The notes under the pieces are model-generated. The model was not told where the DNA came from. It made no database searches and saw nothing but the letters and a program-made list of their open reading frames with translations. DNA of 64,000 nucleotides from Leptidea sinapis (lineage: Eukaryota > Arthropoda > Insecta > Lepidoptera > Pieridae). Positions 25,953 through 35,480 of the stretch are shown here, piece by piece (position 1 is the first letter of the stretch; every line of letters begins with the position of its first letter). Location of the stretch: contig NC_066275.1 of the NCBI RefSeq assembly GCF_905404315.1, forward strand, positions 9,300,001-9,364,000. The letters are read 5' to 3'. The translations under genes were made by a program, and so were the position numbers.

Positions 25953-26112
25953 TAGAGTGGCAATGACTTTCTTGCCTTCTCATTAAAGCTCAACCTTATC
26001 CAAAATTGTGGTACCTGCTTGGTATAATACATAAATTTTAACAATCATAAGTGATATTTTGTGACGTACCTAATTGAATAAATCTGATTTGCTGAAATTA
26101 AATTGAAAAATA
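25953..26112 (+). mobile_element. LINE 3' UTR fragment
   Basis: Reads GTGGCAATGACTTTCTTGCC, TTCTCATTAAAGCTCAACCT, CATAAGTGATATTTTGTGAC and GAATAAATCTGATTTG. Order and spacing match a lepidopteran LINE 3' UTR in which a GTGGCAATGA...CTTCTCATTA block is followed by CATAAGTG and a final ATAAATCTGATTTGATT-type tail. Related tails are at 31150-31305 (minus) and 51550-51680 (plus). Confidence 0.6.
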
Positions 26113-26321
26113 AGATATCCTTCATAGGGAAGACAACAATTCTGTCATTACTCATCAACGCAGAAAACCTGAGACTTTGTCAAGGTGATTTATAGGTACC
26201 TACTTTATCTTACTGTGTGTATGACTTTGAAATCCATAAGAGATTTGCTTCAATGAATGTATGATTTTTGACTTGAAATTTAGCTATTTTTTAGGTTTCT
26301 TATAAAGATGCATTTGTTATG

Positions 26322-26590
26322 TAATAAGGGACGAGACGAGCAGGACGTTCATCAGTCACTCAAGATTCTTGAATAACCCAAAAATTCTGAGCGGCACTAC
26401 AATTGCGCTCGTCACCTTGATACATAAGATGTTAAGTCTCATTTGCCTCGTTATTTCACTAGCTACTTCGCGCCCTTTAGACCGAAACACTTTAATGCTT
26501 ACACATTACTGCTTCACGGCAGAAATACTCGTAGGCGCCGTTGTTGTACCCATAATCGAGCCGGCATCCTGTAAAGAAGCCTCCCACTGG
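26322..26590 (-). mobile_element. Family A SINE-like repeat, copy 7
   Basis: Plus-strand reading runs AATAAGGGACGAGACGAGCA to GCCTCCCACTGG. About 40 bases between CAGGACGTTC and TCAAGATTC are deleted, removing the GATACGCCCTGCCCATTACA block. The remaining blocks match family A closely. Confidence 0.85.
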
Positions 26591-27285
26591 TATATGTGGA
26601 CCTAAACAAAATAAACAAGCTAGTAAAATATACATAGCACCTTGTGGACTATTTAACAAACATCCAATAAAAGCCTTAAAATTGTTCAAAGCATAAAACC
26701 TATCTTTAATCCAAAACAGAACTTTTCAAGTCCCAATTGAGAGTAAACAAAGCGCTACTTGAGAAAATCTTACCATTTACTTGTACGATGTGAAATATGT
26801 TGAGTGCTTTATGCATTTACTTGGAGCGTTATCGGTAACTTAGACTGCACTTACTAAAGAATCCCTTGTTATACACTTGGGAGTTCGTCTTACTTAGATA
26901 ACGGTAGTATTCTCTCTTGACGCACAGATAAGTTTTGTTTGTTCAGAAACTTGGATAAGTTCAGATCCTTTAACTCAGTTTTCATGTTATTAAAAGGCGA
27001 AGTCAAAATTGTATTTTAATCTTTTCCATTTTCACACATGTACACATATCATTATAATGTTATGATTCAATTTTCATAGATGTCTGAAAAGAGAGAAGGT
27101 ATTTTTTATTTGCTATTTTAAAAGTGGCGGTCAAATGAAGCGTCAAAATTAAATTTTATTAATGGAATCAATGTTGTTACTGGGTTTTTATTAATTTATG
27201 AGAATTTGTAATTATTTTCTGATTAATTAATAAGTAGAAAGGTATTATAGTATTTTGGGTTATTAAAGTTTTTGTAGTTATCATG
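26591..27285. other. No gene recognised
   Basis: AT-rich sequence without a recognisable exon or repeat. Confidence 0.5.
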
Positions 27286-27590
27286 CGATATCAAACCAGA
27301 AATGAGGAAATCCGTAGGACACAGACATAGCCCAAATGATTGCGAAAATGAAGTGGCAGTGGGCCGGGCACATAGTACGACGAACGGATGGCCGTTGGGG
27401 CAGTAAAGTACTCGAATGGCGACCACGTACCGGAAGACGTAGTGTTGGTAGGCCCCCACAATCTGGTCAAGATCACTGGATTACGTTGGACGAGGGCAGC
27501 GCATGACCGATCGTCGAGGAAATCTTTGGGGAGGCCTTTGTCCAGCTGTGGACGTCTTACGGCTGATAATGATGATGGTGCGGTTATCGC
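27286..27590 (+). mobile_element. RTE-type LINE, C-terminal fragment
   Basis: Nucleotide blocks AATGAGGAAATCCGTAGGAC, ACATAGCCCAAATGATTGCG, AAGTGGCAGTGGGCCGGGCA, GGCGACCACGTACCGGAAGA and CGTAGTGTTGGTAGGCCCCC encode, across broken frames, the NEEIRRxTxVTDIAQxIAKL...KWQWAGH...WRPRTGRRSVGRPP region that ends the reverse-transcriptase protein of lepidopteran RTE elements. It ends in ATAATGATGATGGTG, matching the TGAT-type repeat tails of RTE LINEs. Frameshifted and 5'-truncated. A longer copy is at 60030-60795. Confidence 0.8.
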
Positions 27591-27689
27591 TTCCCATACT
27601 CTCTTGTAAGAACAGAGGAATCACAAGAACGTAGCCAATGTTTTAATGCGTAAACTACGTGGCAGTTAACAGGTTTTTATGTATCCCTT

Positions 27690-27845
27690 GACAATTCTTT
27701 TTGATGTCATTGCTAATACAACTACTGCTTCGGAAACAAATGGCAATCTGAGAGAGAAGAAGGGCAAGAAACTCTCCCAGTATTCTTTTTTTTGCGTTCT
27801 TTTAACGTAAGGATCGAATTTGTGGTACCGTGTTGAAAGTCAAAT
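27690..27845 (-). mobile_element. LINE 3' UTR fragment, family J copy 1
   Basis: The plus-strand text CTTCGGAAACAAATGGCAAT, GAGAGAGAAGAAGGGCAAGA and CTCTCCCAGTATTCTTTTTT matches 47310-47735. Read on the minus strand it is the region between the ORF end and the tail of a LINE common in Lepidoptera. Confidence 0.55.
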
Positions 27846-27884
27846 GTTCTACCGCGCCACCTACGATTTATAAATATTATGCTT

Positions 27885-28085
27885 TCATAAAAATAAATAA
27901 AATAAAATAAGCCTTTATTGCTATTACTAATAATAACATTGTTTAAAACATATATATCCTTAAACATATATCCTTAACTAATTCCGTACGATTTTTAACA
28001 GCTTGTCCTTCGACATAGGCATCCTCAAAAGACTTCCATCTTTCTCTCTCTCCCGCCTTTCTCATCCATTATGCCATCATATATA
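27885..28085 (-). mobile_element. LINE ORF C-terminus and tail
   Basis: The minus strand encodes WMRKAGERERWKSFEDAYVE and GQAVKNRTELVKDI, followed by a stop, a polyadenylation-like AATAAAGGC and a TTTTATTTTATTTATT tail. A WxRxAxDRxxWK...EAYV motif followed closely by a stop is typical of the C-terminal end of LINE proteins of the RTE type. The upstream ORF is lost. Confidence 0.55.
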
Positions 28086-28682
28086 TACAAAATAAGGTCC
28101 AAAATGGTCTAATTTAATTTAGGTAGTGTGGACATACCTAGTATTTAATTTACGCCTCTGTAATTATTAAGAAACCCTTACTAAATTTTCTCTAGCATAT
28201 CCCAACAGATACTCAATACTTAATCAATAAATGAACTTACCCACAACGACGAGTTTTCGGTCACGCTTTGAGCCTTTTATATTACCATAACGACCTATTT
28301 TAATATTAAACATTACCTGTAACTAATAGGAAATTATACAAGCTCCATGAATATAAATACGATTCGAAGCTCCATGTTAAACAAAGGCTTTTAAGGAGTA
28401 TGGTAATGAAAACAGCATTAGACGGATCAACTCAATTCTGTTGGATCTCAAGGTAAGCGCCTGTAGGTTTATATTTGTGCATATGTGAGGAATACCGTAA
28501 GGAAATATTGCCTTATTGCGAATATATGTAGGCTGTTGGCTGTGAAATGGAGTTTTGTTCTTTACACGAGATACTTTGGTAAATTGTAGCAAATAAAGTT
28601 GGTGTTAAATTCACCATGTTTTGTGTTCTTGCTGTTTATATATTTAGGTTTTGTTGTACTGAATTATGAATGTATATTTAAC
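28086..28682. other. No gene recognised
   Basis: AT-rich, with a 71-codon minus-strand ORF (28377-28592) that shows no domain. Confidence 0.5.
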
Positions 28683-28868
28683 TAACTGATACCCTCGACT
28701 TCGTCTGCGTACACAGATAACTTAGTACCTACATAGAACTTATAAGAAAATTGAAATTAATTAATAAATATTTAGAATCAAGGATCAAAGTTAAAACTTC
28801 CAACGTTTGATTAAAATCAGTTTAGTAGTTTAGGAGGTCATCGCGGACAAACAAAAGATAACACGAAA
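28683..28868 (-). mobile_element. Possible Helitron remnant
   Basis: TACCCTCGACTTCGTCTGCG at the left, and on the minus strand GACCTCCTAAACTACTAAAC followed by TGATTTTAATC, resemble the CTCCTAAAC...GGATTTTGATG block found in other Helitrons here. It directly abuts Helitron B2, with no clear 5' end. Confidence 0.35.
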
Positions 28869-29177
28869 TCTAATATATAAAATTCTCGTGTCATGGTGTT
28901 AAACTTTGAACGCCTCCGAAACGGCTGGACCGATTCTCATGAAATTTTGAGTGCATATTGGGTAGCTCTGAGAATCGGACAACATCTATTTTTCATCCCC
29001 CTAAATGTTAAGGGTTAACACGATTTTTTTTTTTTTGACATTTTTTTTTAATTTGTTTGATTATGAGTAAGCGTTAAAAAATACATACAACTTTAAATTT
29101 TCACCCATCTACGATCAACAGTCACTTTTGTATCGCGATTATAATATCGGCAATACAACGTTTGCTGGGTCAGTTAG
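28869..29177 (+). mobile_element. Non-autonomous Helitron, family B copy 2
   Basis: Starts TCTAATATATAAAATTCTCG and ends TTTGCTGGGTCAGTTAG. Insertion lies between A and T (AAA|TC...TTAG|T). Inside are AACGGCTGGACCGATTCTCA at 28921-28940 and poly-T tracts. Close to full length, without coding capacity. Confidence 0.8.
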
Positions 29178-29204
29178 TTTTTATATATAAAGACTAGCTG
29201 ACCT

Positions 29205-29585
29205 GACAGACGCTGTCCTGTACCTACATTATAAATGAAATACTGTTTTTTTATTAAGTTGGCAATAATAGGTATTTGATAACATCTAGAATTATTTCGT
29301 AAAATATGCTCCCTGTTGTCATGATGAAATTGTTTCACAGCAGAACTGTCAATCCGTGCGCCAATAAATTCTCTCATAGAAAATATGTCCATACAAAACA
29401 AATATCGGAAATAAAAATATTTATGGGTCCCAAATCAAAATAAAAACTAATATAGGTACCTATCTCTCAAGTTGGACTGTTCAAGTAAACTGCACTCCGT
29501 AATGTAATCCCCATTAAAATCCATTCATTAGTTTAGGTGTTCACTGGAAACAAACATCAGGACTCTGGATTTATATATAATAAGA
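29205..29585 (-). mobile_element. Non-autonomous Helitron, family D-like copy
   Basis: On the minus strand it contains ATGAGAGAATTTATTGGCGC, ACGGATTGACAGTTCTGCTG, GGAGCATATTTTACGAAATA and ends GACAGCGTCTGTCAGGTCAG then CTAG. Its 5' half (TCCAGTGAACACCTAAACTA, ATGGATTTTAATGG) is shared with 47720-48043 rather than with D1/D2, so D-type elements have at least two alternative 5' halves. The downstream ATA simple repeat at 29598-29617 is probably unrelated. Confidence 0.7.
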
Positions 29586-29818
29586 AGTTTATATTATACA
29601 ATAATAATAATAATAATAGTTAGGTACTTATATCATAAGATACAGCGTGTTTCTTTATAATCCGGAAACTATATTTTTGTTTAACTTTGACTTAGAAATA
29701 TCTATATACATTTCATTATATATGACAATATATGACAATTGTTCATAGAATGAGCGGACGCGGGGTACTAATTTATATGGAAAAACATCGTTTGCCGCTT
29801 CAGCACTTGTATTTAATA

Positions 29819-30480
29819 CTAGCTGACCTGGCAAACGTGTTTTTTTTTTTTTTTTTTTTTTATGATAATAAGGGACGAAACGAGCAGGACGTTCAGCTGA
29901 TGGTAATTGATACGCCCTGCCCATTACAATGCAGTGCCGCTCAGGATTCTTGAAAAACTCAAAAATTCTGAGCGGCACCACAATTGCGCTCGTCACCTTG
30001 AGACATAAGATGTTAAGTACTAGCTACGGCGCCCTTCAGACCGAAACACAGTAATGCTTACACATTACTGCTTCACGGCAGAAAAAGGCGCCGTTGTGGT
30101 ACCCATAATCTAGCCGGCATCCGGTGTAAAGGAGCCTCCCACTGGTTGTTTTGCCATACATAATTTAATTTTAGAGTTAGACTGTTTCTTGGACATTGCA
30201 ACAGTAGGTACTTTATTTTTCTAAAATAAAAGATTTTTTTCTAAAATAAACGTAGCCTAAGTTACTTCTTATTACAGCAGCTACCTGCTAATAAAAGTCC
30301 CGTCAAAATCGGTCTAGCCATTTCAGAGATTAGCCGGAACAAACAGACAGACAGACAAAAATTGTAAAAAAAAATGGGATTTTGGTGTATGTACCGTATA
30401 TATATTCATATACATGTAGTAAAAACGGTTATTTCAATATTACAAACAGACACTCCAATTTTATTTATCTTTATATGTAT
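29819..30480 (-). mobile_element. Helitron family E, split by a family A insertion
   Basis: The minus-strand 5' end reads AAATAAAATTGGAGTGTCTG at the right boundary, and the CTAG 3' end (CTAGCTGACCTGGCAAACG on the plus strand) is at 29819. Family A (29841-30145) lies between GCAAACG and TTGTTTTGCC, which are contiguous in the intact relative (plus strand of C1: GCAAACGTTGTTTTGCC). TCTGTCTGTCTGTTTGTTCC and CTGAAATGGCTAGACCGATT on the minus strand identify family E. Confidence 0.75.
29841..30145 (-). mobile_element. Family A SINE-like repeat, copy 8, nested in a Helitron
   Basis: It begins with an A-tail of about 20 (T-run 29841-29861 on the plus strand) followed by ATGATAATAAGGGACGAAAC, and ends GAGCCTCCCACTGG. 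TGTTTT is present on both sides (left end of the T-run and 30147-30152), consistent with a short target-site duplication at a TTTT-type nick. The long uninterrupted tail and good match to the family suggest a fairly young copy. A stretch between GATGTTAAG and CTAGCTACGG is deleted. Confidence 0.85.
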
Positions 30481-30485
30481 AATTC

Positions 30486-30873
30486 TTGTGTGCGTGTGTA
30501 TGTCACTGATGAATTTTTTTATGTGAGTTCAAGGGGCATCGATGATGGTTTAGATTCACAATTGAACTACCTCCTAAACGGCTGGATCGATTTTGATGAT
30601 ATTTTTGTGTGTTCCAGTGAATTTGAGATTGGTGTGTGTCTTCAGGTGGATTCGAAAATGGCTTAGATTCACAATTAAACTACCTCCTAAACGGCTGGAC
30701 TGATTTTGACGACTTTTTTGTTTGTTTCAGTGAATTTGAGATTGGTTTAGATTCTCAATTTCGTCCATATAATATAATTCTCCTGCTCATGTGTATGTTA
30801 GTGAACTCCTCCTAACGGCTGGACCGATTTTTCAAATTTAAGACGTGTGGACAACGTCTGTTGGGTCCACTAG
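30486..30873 (+). mobile_element. Helitron-like element (family I) with internal duplication
   Basis: Ends ACGTCTGTTGGGTCCACTAG, a variant of the GGGTCAGCTAG Helitron end. It contains the CTAAACGGCTGGATCGATTT motif three times (near 30574, 30689 and 30816). An 89-bp unit, 30545-30633, is repeated at 30658-30746 with only scattered differences. The terminal ~110 bp from 30762 looks like a complete miniature Helitron by itself. No ORF of note. Confidence 0.6.
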
Positions 30874-31149
30874 TATGTAAAGATAATACAAAATAGTATT
30901 ATTGTATACTAGTATTACTTCTAGTACACATTAAAGCAACTGAATAATTAATTTAGAATAGATTCTGTGCTACAAAAACTACTTTAATACATAAAACAAT
31001 GAACGTATGTAAAGGAAAGGTGAGACACTACTTAAAACTATTTAGGGAGTTAGTTTGGAGTGAAAGGTTATATTTACCTTTCTACAGTTCAATATTTAAA
31101 CCACTATTTTATATTGGATATAAGGGAATTCGAAGATTTCGCTTGTTAA

Positions 31150-31305
31150 TAAAATCAAATCAAAATCACTTTATTCATGTAGGTCACGGAAATAACACTT
31201 ATGAATGTCAAAAAACAAAACTTTTTCTTATTGAATCTACTGCTACTTCGTAAAGGGTTGAGTTAATGAGAAGAAGTAGCTCATTGCCACCCTTTTAAAT
31301 CAAGA
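31150..31305 (-). mobile_element. LINE 3' UTR fragment
   Basis: Minus-strand text GGTGGCAATGAGCTACTTCT, CTCATTAACTCAACCCTTTA, CATAAGTGTTATTTCCGTGA and CATGAATAAAGTGATTTTGA ends in a TTTGATTTT tail. Same 3' UTR architecture as 25953-26112. Truncated, no ORF. Confidence 0.7.
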
Positions 31306-31572
31306 TTTACATTTCCATCGTTTTACAATATATCATTTCAATTACAATATATCTAAAGTCATGCAACAAAAATACTCAATACCTTACATAAGTAAGTTAA
31401 AAAAATAAATAAATGTAAATTAAGACATGAAAATAAAATCACACACACACCGTAAATAAATAAAGGTATTTTGCGAAATAATAACATTTAATTTTGTATA
31501 CTTAGTTATCTATAGGTACGTTGGTAAAATTTGGAACAAAATATATCTATTTAAACTGTTTTATACAAATGA

Positions 31573-31918
31573 CTAGCTGACCCGGCAAACGTTGTTTTGC
31601 CATATAAAGTATAATTCACGCGATAGTTTTATAAGTAATAGAATATTGCCTATATTATAGCCTGTACATCATTTTGTTCTATTGTCAATAGTTTTTGCAG
31701 CGCACGCAAAAATAGGTTTTCGATTTTACACCTTGTGTTACAAAATAGCAATTTTATTACGGATCCCTAATTTTGAAAAAAAAAACATAGCCTATAGCCT
31801 TCCTCGATAAATGGACTACCCAACACTGAAAGAATCATTCAAATCGGACCAGTAGTACCAGAGATTAGCGCGTTCAAACAAACAAACAAACACTGCAGCT
31901 TTATAATATTAGTATAGA
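31573..31918 (-). mobile_element. Non-autonomous Helitron, family C copy 2
   Basis: Near-identical partner of C1 (13771-14110). Differences include C for T in AATTCACGCGATAG, G for A in GTAATAGAATATT, and 7 extra bases in ATAGCCTATAGCC. CTAG at 31573 and TC/GA end at 31917-31918. It is followed within two bases by foldback element G1. Confidence 0.8.
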
Positions 31919-31920
31919 TT

Positions 31921-32059
31921 TAAGTTTTCTTTAGTGTTAATTCCGCCAATATTTGTCTTTAAAACAATTCGACACGTGTTTCGCCTCTACACGAGGCAGC
32001 CTCAGGACGTGTTGTCTCGCCAAAATCTGGCACGGAATTAACAATAAAGTAAACTTAAT
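31921..32059 (+). mobile_element. Family G foldback/MITE, copy 1
   Basis: AAGTTTTCTTTAGTGTTAAT at the left and a right end whose reverse complement is AAGTTTACTTTATTGTTAAT make imperfect terminal inverted repeats. The core reads ATTCGACACGTGTTTCGCCT, ACACGAGGCAGCCTCAGGAC and GTTGTCTCGCCAAAATCTGG, as in 56611-56814. No coding capacity. Confidence 0.65.
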
Positions 32060-32663
32060 TATGGATTTCCGCAAAGTAATGCCTAATTCAATAAAAAGAA
32101 ATTTTCTTAAAACTGTTTTGTTAAAGAAAATTATTAGCGGTTCACTCCTTTACTCACAGGAAACTTCAAGTGGACATAAATAAAGGTCGCAATATTTGGC
32201 GGTCCCATCTCAACAATCGGGTTTTTCTTGTTCAATTTTGCATAAACTATCTAACATAGAAAAAAAAGTTCTATAGCCATAATATTAAAGTTGATATTAA
32301 CTTTGAAGCGAACAAACAAGATTTTTTACACGGCGATAAAAAATAATGAACTTTACCACTATCGATACAAAGTTTCATTTGGTATAACGAGATCTCGGTT
32401 CAAAGAATGCTTGGATGGGAATTTCTTCTCCAAATTGTATCGCCACGTTTTTGAACGTTTCAGATTAAATATATTTCTGTTTTGACATTTGTTGTTAAAT
32501 TCCAATCAAACTTGATGCAAAAGATGGCGCATGTTAATTTTAAATATAATTTACTTACGTTAGTAAGCGTTTATACTGCCTTTTATACCATATATTATCT
32601 ACCTTTATTAGCTTCACTTGTATGTGAATGAATATTTCATTGTAATATTGCAACTACTTTTTT
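32060..32663. other. No gene recognised
   Basis: 32060-32110 (ATGGATTTCCGCAAAGTAAT) resembles the sequence after G5 at 56818, so family G insertions or duplications may carry this flank. The rest is AT-rich. Confidence 0.45.
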
Positions 32664-32903
32664 TTGCGATTTAATTAAAATTTGCGAGTTCAATTCGTAA
32701 TGATAAGTAGATCGTGTAGATGGAGCCACAACCTGAGAGTTAAAAAAGATATACCAAGATTTATGATCCGTTAGTCGAATGACGCAATCACGGTTCGCTC
32801 AGTTGGTAAGAGCGCTAGGATGGACCGCGAGAGGCGCGAGTTCGAATCCCGCATCGTTCATAACTTTTGTTTACAAATTTAATTTGCATAATTAATCGCA
32901 GAA
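32664..32903 (+). repeat. Family K tRNA-bearing element, copy 1
   Basis: Inverted ends (TGCGATTTAATT at 32664; reverse complement of the right end begins TGCGATTAATTATGC) enclose a conserved 36-base block, GTAGATCGTGTAGATGGAGC then CACAACCTGAGAGTT, and a degenerate tRNA-like sequence at about 32788-32860. The tRNA-like part keeps an A-box-like GCTCAGTTGG and a B box GAGTTCGAATCCC, but the acceptor and anticodon stems no longer pair well. Related copies are at 52037-52222 and 53790-54041. Confidence 0.6.
32788..32860 (+). pseudogene. tRNA-like sequence, degenerate (in family K copy 1)
   Basis: The D arm (GCTCAGTTGGTAAGAGC) and T arm (GCGAGTTCGAATCCCGC, one mismatch) are recognisable, and ATCGTTCA stands where the 3' acceptor strand should be. 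The 5' acceptor strand and the anticodon stem contain mismatches, and no valid anticodon loop can be set. It is unlikely to be a working tRNA. Confidence 0.6.
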
Positions 32904-32971
32904 TGCAAAACAATTTACAGATGTACAAGGACCGATTATGATCTAATAATAATATAACATTGACTTTACCT

Positions 32972-33280
32972 ACCAGTGGGAGGCTCCTTTGCACAGGAAG
33001 CCGGCTAGATTATGGGTACCACAACGGCGCCTATTTCTGCCGTGAAGCAGTAATGTGTAAGCATTACGTGTTTCGGTCTGAAGGGCGCCGTAGATAGTGA
33101 AATTACTGGGCAAATGAGGCTTAACATCTTATGTCTCAAGGTGACAAGCGCAATTGTAGTGCCGCTCAGAATTTTTGGGTTTTTTGAGAATCCTGAGCGG
33201 CACTGCATTGTAATGGGCATGGCGTATCAATTACCATCAGCTGAACGTCATGCTCGTCTCGTCTCTTATTATCATAAAAA
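32972..33280 (+). mobile_element. Family A SINE-like repeat, copy 9 (best-preserved)
   Basis: Full length, from ACCAGTGGGAGGCTCCTTTG to CGTCTCGTCTCTTATTATCA and an A5 tail. TACCT occurs directly before the head (32967-32971) and just after the tail (33284-33288), a possible short target-site duplication. The inverted pair CCGCTCAGAATT...AATCCTGAGCGG inside the family is intact here and may form a stem in the transcript. Confidence 0.9.
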
Positions 33281-35035
33281 CAATACCTAATCAGAATGAT
33301 CAGTGAAAATTATTAGTAATTAAGTGTCTAACCTCCATTCCGTACTGTAATTTTCACTAAAACACATTATTTTGACATTTTTGTGGTCTTAAGAATGTCT
33401 AAAAAATAAATTAAGTTATCAAATAAAGAATGAAAGTGTCAATTAAGCATTTCGGATTCAGTTAAGTTCAAGTAGGTAAATATCTATTTGATTCTAAAGC
33501 TAAGAACTTTACGTGTAAATGTAGTTAAAAAATTTTAATATAATTTAAAGTTAATAAAACTTATAAAACTACTCAAATTACTCCATAATTCCGGAGTAAA
33601 ATCGCAAGCATAACTCCTAATATTATTGTGTTTATAAGGTATTACAATCTAAATAGATTATTATATAATAATACATTTACTAATAGATACAGATGACGTA
33701 AATAAGTCACAAACAGAACGAGTAATGCAATGCGATCATTTGGGAACCCTTGCGATGTTCAACCCATCTTAATCCACTAGTAGTGGGTAACATCAAATTC
33801 CTGCAGTCCATGCTATTGTTACCTACGCCCCTTGGGGATACAATATATGAAAGCCTTACGAGACAATATGGTTTTCCTTTCGACTCCATTTGTCGGCCCT
33901 AGAGACTTATTATACTGTGTACACGAGATCCAAGTAATATTTGTCCAAATATAATCAGGGCTGCGAGTCTAACAAAACTCGTTGTTTTATCCCAAGTTAT
34001 GGGACAGCCGCTCGCAAACATCAACATAATATTGGATTTCGTTGATATACTTAGACGGCAACGAACCTAAATAAATATCGTATATACTTCATTTAAACAC
34101 GCAAATAACTTCAGAGAATACATTTTAGTTTGAAAACGTATATTTTTCTTTTCAACGATACTACCCCTAGTTGGTTTTTGCTAGTAAACAAGGTAAACCG
34201 TACCCAACGGCCGCCGAGCCTTAATAATATAAAGAACGCGGTCATATCGCCTCCTGCACGTGTATCTGTATCCACCCTCTTCTACCTGTGTTGCCGCTAC
34301 GGACATATGAAGCACATTTCTGTATAGATAAAAAGACAATACACATATTGAATTTACTACTTCACTCATATGTGCTCATAATACGTAGTTTTATTATTAA
34401 TAAGGTTGACATCATATTAAAACCTCCTTACACACTACAATATTTTCAAATATAGAACAATATGCTATTTGAATTTTATGAATTACATTCAATAATTTAT
34501 TATTTTTTTAAAGTCTCACAGACTTTGTAAAGAGGTTTTATATCCATGAAAGGAGTTTGTAATTACATAATATCGTTCTCGGTGTTTTCGTTGATAAGAT
34601 TATTCGATTCGTGTGGAATTGCTGACGGGGCTCTGAAACTTGGGTCACGTTTTCGGCTAACGGACGCGTGCAGCTATTCCAAAGAAAGTTCTCTTTTGAT
34701 ACGACTTTATAAATTTATTAGAAGAAATGTTATTGTCTCTTGGGATCAAGTTTTTAGTTAGGTTATTTTGCATTTTTTATGAAATGTGATAATTAAATAT
34801 AAGTAGGTAGGTAGGTACGTTGTTTATAGGTAAAGTATACTAGCTTTTTACAGAAACTTTAAATATATAGTAAGTATTTTATGAAGAGGATGATAATTTA
34901 AAATTATTTACTTGAATCATTGTTCGAAAAAAAAACAAAGAAACACACATTACAAACTTATATTATTAACATACCGTCACCATAGTGAAAAATTGAATTA
35001 TATAGTAAATCCATAATTATTGAAATGTTGTGACT
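33281..35035. other. No gene recognised
   Basis: Two more GC-balanced stretches, 33700-34020 and 34180-34330, contain short ORFs on both strands without recognisable domains. I could not tie them to a repeat family or an exon. Confidence 0.45.
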
Positions 35036-35160
35036 TTTTTCGAGTGTAAATTCCGCTAGATTTATTTAAAATCAATTCGACACGTGTTTTGCCCTCAACC
35101 GAGGAATCCTCAGGAGATGTTAACTCACCAAATTGTGGCACGAGACTCATGAACGAGATA
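35036..35160 (+). mobile_element. Family G foldback-like repeat, copy 2
   Basis: Contains GTGTAAATTCCGCTAGATTT, CAATTCGACACGTGTTTTGC, GAGGAATCCTCAGGAGATGT and CACCAAATTGTGGCACGAGA, the family G core. The right inverted end is missing or degraded. Confidence 0.55.
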
Positions 35161-35289
35161 TTTATTAGCTTCTTCTTTTATGTTGCTCAAACGATATCAT
35201 TTAGAACCGAGGTACCTAATCGTTTAATTAAAAGTAGTTACGTTTTTTCAAAAATAACTTCAAAGGACAACTGAATAGTATAACGGAAA

Positions 35290-35480
35290 AGTTGTATTCA
35301 ATAGTCAGGTGAGCGGCCATAGCATTCCTCCCGCTGCCTCCCCCCACATACCCACCCCCCATCATTGGCATGCAAATGAAAGAGGCCACGCGGACCACGG
35401 GTTATTTATCTCTGATTGGCTTCGTTTATTCCAATTTGACAGGCTCCAATTTCGTGTGGAATCCAGTAATTACACGGAAT
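35290..35480. promoter_or_regulatory. GC-rich island with octamer site, possible regulatory element
   Basis: This is among the least AT-rich stretches of the window. It has C-tracts (CCGCTGCCTCCCCCCACATA, CCCACCCCCC), a perfect POU-type octamer ATGCAAAT at 35370-35377, and TGATTGGCTT near 35414. It does not match any of the repeats seen elsewhere here. A regulatory role is inference from composition and motif only. Confidence 0.25.

Noticed and set aside
13771..31918. Regularly repeated sequences as a CRISPR array or prokaryotic operon
   Set aside because: Copies are dispersed, hundreds of bases long and in both orientations; sequence and repeats are insect-like.
33005..33220. ORFs on either strand across family A copies (also 706-969, 6116-6448, 13001-13198, 26369-26605, 29655-29996)
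   Set aside because: They are reading frames of a non-coding repeat and differ between copies through stops and frameshifts.
33700..34020. Possible retroviral or LTR-type coding remnant
   Set aside because: Reading frames on both strands show no protease, RT, integrase or gag motif, and no LTRs are present.
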